In this document: piece after piece, positions 5,186 to 7,595 of the stretch
Position numbering within the stretch: position 1 is the first letter of the stretch
How the letters are laid out: each line of letters begins with the position of its first letter
Origin: Thermococci archaeon
GTDB lineage: Archaea; Methanobacteriota_B; Thermococci; Thermococcales; Thermococcaceae
NCBI GenBank assembly: GCA_003663695.1
Contig: QMUB01000049.1
Span: 1 to 7,595, forward strand
Reading direction: 5' to 3'
Length of the DNA stretch: 7,595 nt
Program-made: the position numbers and the translations under genes
Notes under the pieces: model-generated
What the model saw: the letters and a program-made list of their open reading frames with translations, nothing else
The model's database searches: none
Told to the model about the DNA's origin: nothing

Positions 5186-5686
5186 TCACTTCAGAAGTCT
5201 TGCAAATTCCCTCATCCATGCGTATAAATCTCCGGGGTGCCTTGAGCTCACCCAGTTTCCATCCACTACCACTTCCTCATCCAGGTACTCCGCACCTGCA
5301 TTTACGAGGTCGTCTCTGATGGTCACAACACTCGTTCCTTTTCTTCCACTTAAAACGCCGGCAGAGATTAGGATTTGAGGACCGTGGCATATGCTCGCAA
5401 CAGGCTTTCCCTTTTCAAACATCTTTTTTACGACACTCACGGCCTTTTCATTGAGTCTCACGACCTCCGGAGCCTTTCCTCCGGGCAGAACTAAGGCATC
5501 AAAGTTGCTGGGATCAACTTCCTCGAACGTTAGATCCACTTTGACAGAATAGTCATGCTTCCCGGTTATCTGCCCCTTCCTAAAGCTTGCAACATAAACC
5601 TCATGTCCCTCCTCCTTCAGCCGGTGCAGGGGATAAATAAGCTCCAGATCCTCAAAACCATCCGCACTTAAAAAAAGCACCTTCAC
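5186..5686 (-). CDS. pfpI: PfpI-type intracellular protease / DJ-1 superfamily deglycase
   Basis: From GTG at 5686 the protein has 166 residues (MKVLFLSADGFEDLELIYP...), the same length as PfpI of P. furiosus and PH1704 of P. horikoshii as I recall them. A GTG three codons upstream (5695) is part of the sequence GAGGTGAT that serves as ribosome site, so it is unlikely to be the start. The catalytic nucleophile Cys100 and His101 stand in ASICHGPQ (97-104), and Glu12 is in GFEDLE. The family folds like glutamine amidotransferase class I and forms hexameric rings. It was described as an ATP-independent peptidase; related DJ-1 proteins are also reported to remove early glycation products, a point still debated. 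It has its own promoter and a T-rich end, so it is likely a single-gene unit. Confidence 0.93.
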   Translation of the reverse strand: MKVLFLSADGFEDLELIYPLHRLKEEGHEVYVASFRKGQITGKHDYSVKVDLTFEEVDPSNFDALVLPGGKAPEVVRLNEKAVSVVKKMFEKGKPVASICHGPQILISAGVLSGRKGTSVVTIRDDLVNAGAEYLDEEVVVDGNWVSSRHPGDLYAWMREFARLLK

Positions 5687-5690
5687 GGGA

Positions 5691-5727
5691 ATCACCTCAA
5701 AGTTTCTTCATATCCGAAATATTTAAA
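5691..5727 (-). promoter_or_regulatory. pfpI promoter and ribosome binding site
   Basis: On the minus strand AAAGCTTTAAATATTTC includes TTTAAAT (5721-5727, centre 5724), 38 bp before GTG 5686. GAGGTGAT (5698-5691) lies four bases before that GTG. The geometry equals that of the other genes here that carry a ribosome site. Confidence 0.65.
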
Positions 5728-5764
5728 GCTTTCTGTATTAACGTTATGATGTTGATCGAAGTGA

Positions 5765-6466
5765 TTATGCCCTTAAATACTCTATCTTGGCGTTCCCATT
5801 TTCTTCAAGCCATTTCAGGAGCTGCATGGCAAAATGGAACTTCTTTTTCTTGCTCTCCCATATGGGTGTGTGCTTCTTTAGGTGCGGCTTGCTCCATTTT
5901 CCCACTCTGTTCCCGAAATCAAACCCCACCAGTATAACTTCTTCAGCCCCCAGACTCTCTGCTAAAAAAACGGCTCTATCCCCATCAGTAAAACCTCCAA
6001 AATTGTAGACAATATCCAGGGGTTTCGTCTGACATGTTCCAAGCACATTTTTGAGCTGCGGTACGTACTCTTTGAGCCTTTCAATATTGTCCCCGTGAGC
6101 ATGGACAACTACGTATGTGCCAAGCTTATTGGCTTTCTTTATGTCATCAAATCGCCCATCCAAGTCCGTTACAATGATGTCCGCTAAAATTTCCCTCTCT
6201 AAAAGTGCGCTAGTTGCGCCGTCAGCTGCAATTAACGTACCATCCGAAAAGATATGGGTACTCAAGGCTTCTTCCAAACTCGGCCCGGCTCCAAACACAT
6301 AGACCCTGTTTTTCATACTCTTTTTGAGATCCTCAACCAGTACATAATTTCCTTTTTCTACTAAAAGCTCTCTCAAAATTAACGCAGCTTCTCTATCCTT
6401 TTCAATATCAAATCCCATTTCTGCAACTATTTGGGTGTAGAATTTCTTCCACTCTTTCCATATCAT
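5765..6466 (-). CDS. mptE: 6-hydroxymethyl-7,8-dihydropterin pyrophosphokinase, archaeal MptE type (DUF115)
   Basis: A complete 233-residue protein of the MptE family, to which Methanocaldococcus MJ1634 belongs. The enzyme transfers pyrophosphate from ATP to 6-hydroxymethyl-7,8-dihydropterin, a step towards folate-like pterin cofactors, and replaces bacterial FolK, to which it is unrelated in fold. Visible family blocks are GAGPSL (59-64), AADGA (80-84), TDLDG (100-104), VHAHGDN (121-127), NFGGFTDGDRA (155-165) and GFDFG (181-185). The acidic TDLDG and His/Asp blocks are likely Mg-ATP and pterin site residues. The ATG at 6466 has no ribosome site and lies about 25 bp after a TATA centre, so the mRNA is probably leaderless. 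No other pterin gene lies in the window; pfpI downstream has its own promoter. Confidence 0.9.
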   Translation of the reverse strand: MIWKEWKKFYTQIVAEMGFDIEKDREAALILRELLVEKGNYVLVEDLKKSMKNRVYVFGAGPSLEEALSTHIFSDGTLIAADGATSALLEREILADIIVTDLDGRFDDIKKANKLGTYVVVHAHGDNIERLKEYVPQLKNVLGTCQTKPLDIVYNFGGFTDGDRAVFLAESLGAEEVILVGFDFGNRVGKWSKPHLKKHTPIWESKKKKFHFAMQLLKWLEENGNAKIEYLRA

Positions 6467-6486
6467 GGTTTTGAGTTATCTTCGAG

Positions 6487-6496
6487 ATTTAAATAT
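6487..6496 (-). promoter_or_regulatory. mptE promoter (leaderless type)
   Basis: On the minus strand, ATATTTAAAT (TATA centre about 6490) lies about 25 bp upstream of the A of the mptE start codon. This is the normal TATA-to-transcription-start distance in archaea, and no GGTGA-like sequence lies between, so transcription probably begins at the ATG. Confidence 0.6.
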
Positions 6497-6669
6497 CATT
6501 TGCTCAATAAAAAATTGAAAAATTCTTCATTCTGTTCTTCCCTGATATTATATGAATCTGTCCAAAGATGCCACACATACAATTCATTTCATTCAATTTT
6601 AGCAAAGATTTTTGTCTCCTTTTAATCTCACGTAAAGCAAATCCGCAGCATTGTTATTTTGACATTATC

Positions 6670-6720
6670 ATGTTCACAAAACATTTAAATCCATTAATGT
6701 GCTTAAATATACCTTGGTGA
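6670..6720 (+). promoter_or_regulatory. Promoter, possible operator and ribosome site of the substrate-binding protein gene
   Basis: ATTTAAAT (6683-6690, centre about 6687) lies 39 bp before ATG 6726, and GGTGA (6716-6720) lies five bases before it. A second TATA-like TTAAATATA (6703-6711) is too close to the start for use with this ribosome site. The inverted repeat ATGTT-N5-AACAT (6670-6684) overlaps the BRE position and could be an operator; arms of five bases in AT-rich DNA are weak evidence. The remaining intergenic DNA, about 6500-6665, is AT-rich and I see no gene, RNA or strong repeat in it. Confidence 0.5.
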
Positions 6721-6725
6721 ATGCC

Positions 6726-7595
6726 ATGAAGAAACACTTTCTATCTTTGTCTGTCGTTGCACTTTTTGTTTTTGCAGTTGCAGCAAGTGGCTGCATCGGT
6801 GGAGGAGGAACAACCACATCTACACCCACATCGAGTGCTCCTCAATATGCGGAGCAAATCGTTATAGGAGTCACCGATAAGGTGACGGATCTTGATCCAT
6901 CCAACGCCTACGATTTCTATACATGGGAAGTGCTAAACAACGTTATGGAGGGGCTTGTTAAGTACAAGCCCGGAACACTTGAACTTGAACCTGCTTTAGC
7001 CGAAAAATGGGAAGCCAGCGATGATTCCAAAGTCTGGACATTCCATCTAAGGAAAGATGCCAAATTTGCCGATGGAACACCTCTAAAGGCTCAGGATGTT
7101 GTCAGAAGTATTGAGAGGGTAATGAAAATTAGTGGAGATCCCTCTTGGCTTGTTACGGACTTCGTGGATAAGGTTGAGGCAAAAGATGACTACACCGTCG
7201 TGTTCTACCTCAAACAGCCAACCGCTTACTTCCTGTCCCTATTGACAACGCCACCCTACTTCCCCGTTCACCCGGACTACGCACCGGATAAGATTGATAG
7301 TGATCAAACCGCTGGAGGAGCAGGACCCTACAAGATAACCAAATGGGTTAGAGATGAAGAGCTTGATCTGGAAGTGAACGAGAACTACTACGGTGAGAAG
7401 CCAAAAACGAAGAAGATAATAATAAAGTTCTACAGGGATGCCTCCACGATGAGGCTTGCCCTCCAGAACGGCGAGATTGATATTGCTTGGAGAACATTGA
7501 GACCAACGGATATACAGAGCATCAAGAAAGAAGGAAAGTTCCAGGTTATTGAGATACCCGGAGCTTTCATAAGATACATATGTTTGAACACTCAA
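6726..7595 (+). CDS. ABC transporter substrate-binding lipoprotein, family 5 (peptide/oligosaccharide type), 3' end outside window
   Basis: The first 290 residues of an extracellular solute-binding protein, open to the window edge; the family is normally over 500 residues. Residues 1-22 are a signal peptide with lipobox VAASGC, so Cys23 would be lipidated and hold the protein on the outer face of the membrane. A Gly then Thr/Ser-rich linker (24-38) follows, typical of Thermococcales binding proteins and often glycosylated. The family 5 signature is clear around 91-131: LAEKWEASDD, WTFHLRKDAKFADGTPLKAQDV. GAGPYKI (198-204) and NENYYG (218-223) also match. Members bind di- and oligopeptides or, in Pyrococcus, cello-oligosaccharides; the ligand cannot be told here. 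It is probably the first gene of a permease/ATPase operon beyond the edge. An ATG at 6721 is out of frame and stops at once. Confidence 0.92.
   Translation, partial: MKKHFLSLSVVALFVFAVAASGCIGGGGTTTSTPTSSAPQYAEQIVIGVTDKVTDLDPSNAYDFYTWEVLNNVMEGLVKYKPGTLELEPALAEKWEASDDSKVWTFHLRKDAKFADGTPLKAQDVVRSIERVMKISGDPSWLVTDFVDKVEAKDDYTVVFYLKQPTAYFLSLLTTPPYFPVHPDYAPDKIDSDQTAGGAGPYKITKWVRDEELDLEVNENYYGEKPKTKKIIIKFYRDASTMRLALQNGEIDIAWRTLRPTDIQSIKKEGKFQVIEIPGAFIRYICLNTQ

Noticed and set aside
5687..5695. Upstream GTG start for pfpI at 5695
   Set aside because: This GTG is inside the GAGGTGAT ribosome site; GTG 5686 gives the 166-residue length I recall for the family and the N-terminus MKVLFLSADG.
6500..6665. 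Short plus-strand open frame and possible small RNA in the mptE / binding-protein gap
   Set aside because: AT-rich sequence without a ribosome site, stable hairpin, CRISPR-like repeat or guide RNA boxes; I see nothing supportable beyond the flanking promoters.
7239..7595. Minus-strand open frame of 118 residues at the right edge
   Set aside because: It is antisense to the substrate-binding protein, whose plus-strand frame carries a signal peptide, lipobox and family 5 signature.

Overview
The window looks like chromosomal DNA of a hyperthermophilic archaeon of the order Thermococcales (Thermococcus or Pyrococcus type). The evidence is an archaeosine-synthesis radical SAM enzyme, the archaeal pterin kinase MptE, a 166-residue PfpI, a small A-domain-only encapsulin like the one in Pyrococcus furiosus, a SnatA/MarC transporter, TATA-box promoters, GGTGA ribosome sites and a lipobox-plus-Thr/Ser-linker binding protein. 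Base composition is moderate and no region stands out as foreign coding DNA. The species cannot be told from the sequence alone.

Layout. Positions 1-762 (minus) are the N-terminal 254 residues of RaSEA, diverging from surE (846-1631, plus). Directly at the surE stop codon sits a 94-bp element (1632-1725) with 16-bp terminal inverted repeats and a perfect 8-bp target duplication. I read it as a MITE, probably derived from the IS6 family. It separates surE from a MarC/SnatA amino-acid transporter gene (1784-2419). A family 4 (A-domain) encapsulin-like gene follows (2502-2786). It converges on, and overlaps by 14 bp, a three-gene minus-strand operon (5036 to 2773): a PspC-domain membrane protein, a three-TM plus beta-repeat 'toastrack/LiaF-like' protein, and a divergent CitG-family protein, spaced 3 and 2 bp apart. 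Next on the minus strand are pfpI (5186-5686) and mptE (5765-6466), each with its own promoter. A 259-bp divergent promoter region leads to the first 290 residues of a peptide-type ABC transporter substrate-binding lipoprotein (6726-7595, plus), cut by the window edge.

How it works together. Most genes are separate transcription units. The clear exception is the PspC/toastrack/CitG operon, which resembles an envelope-stress (phage-shock-like) module with a metabolic-enzyme homologue attached. Promoter geometry is regular. Genes with a GGTGA site have their TATA centre about 34-39 bp before the start. surE and mptE have no such site and have the TATA centre about 25 bp before the start, so they are probably translated from leaderless mRNAs. 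This rule also supports a GTG start at 1784 for marC and at 5686 for pfpI.

The points most worth a second look are the MITE with its precise target duplication, the lone encapsulin without obvious cargo, and the PspC-toastrack-CitG operon.
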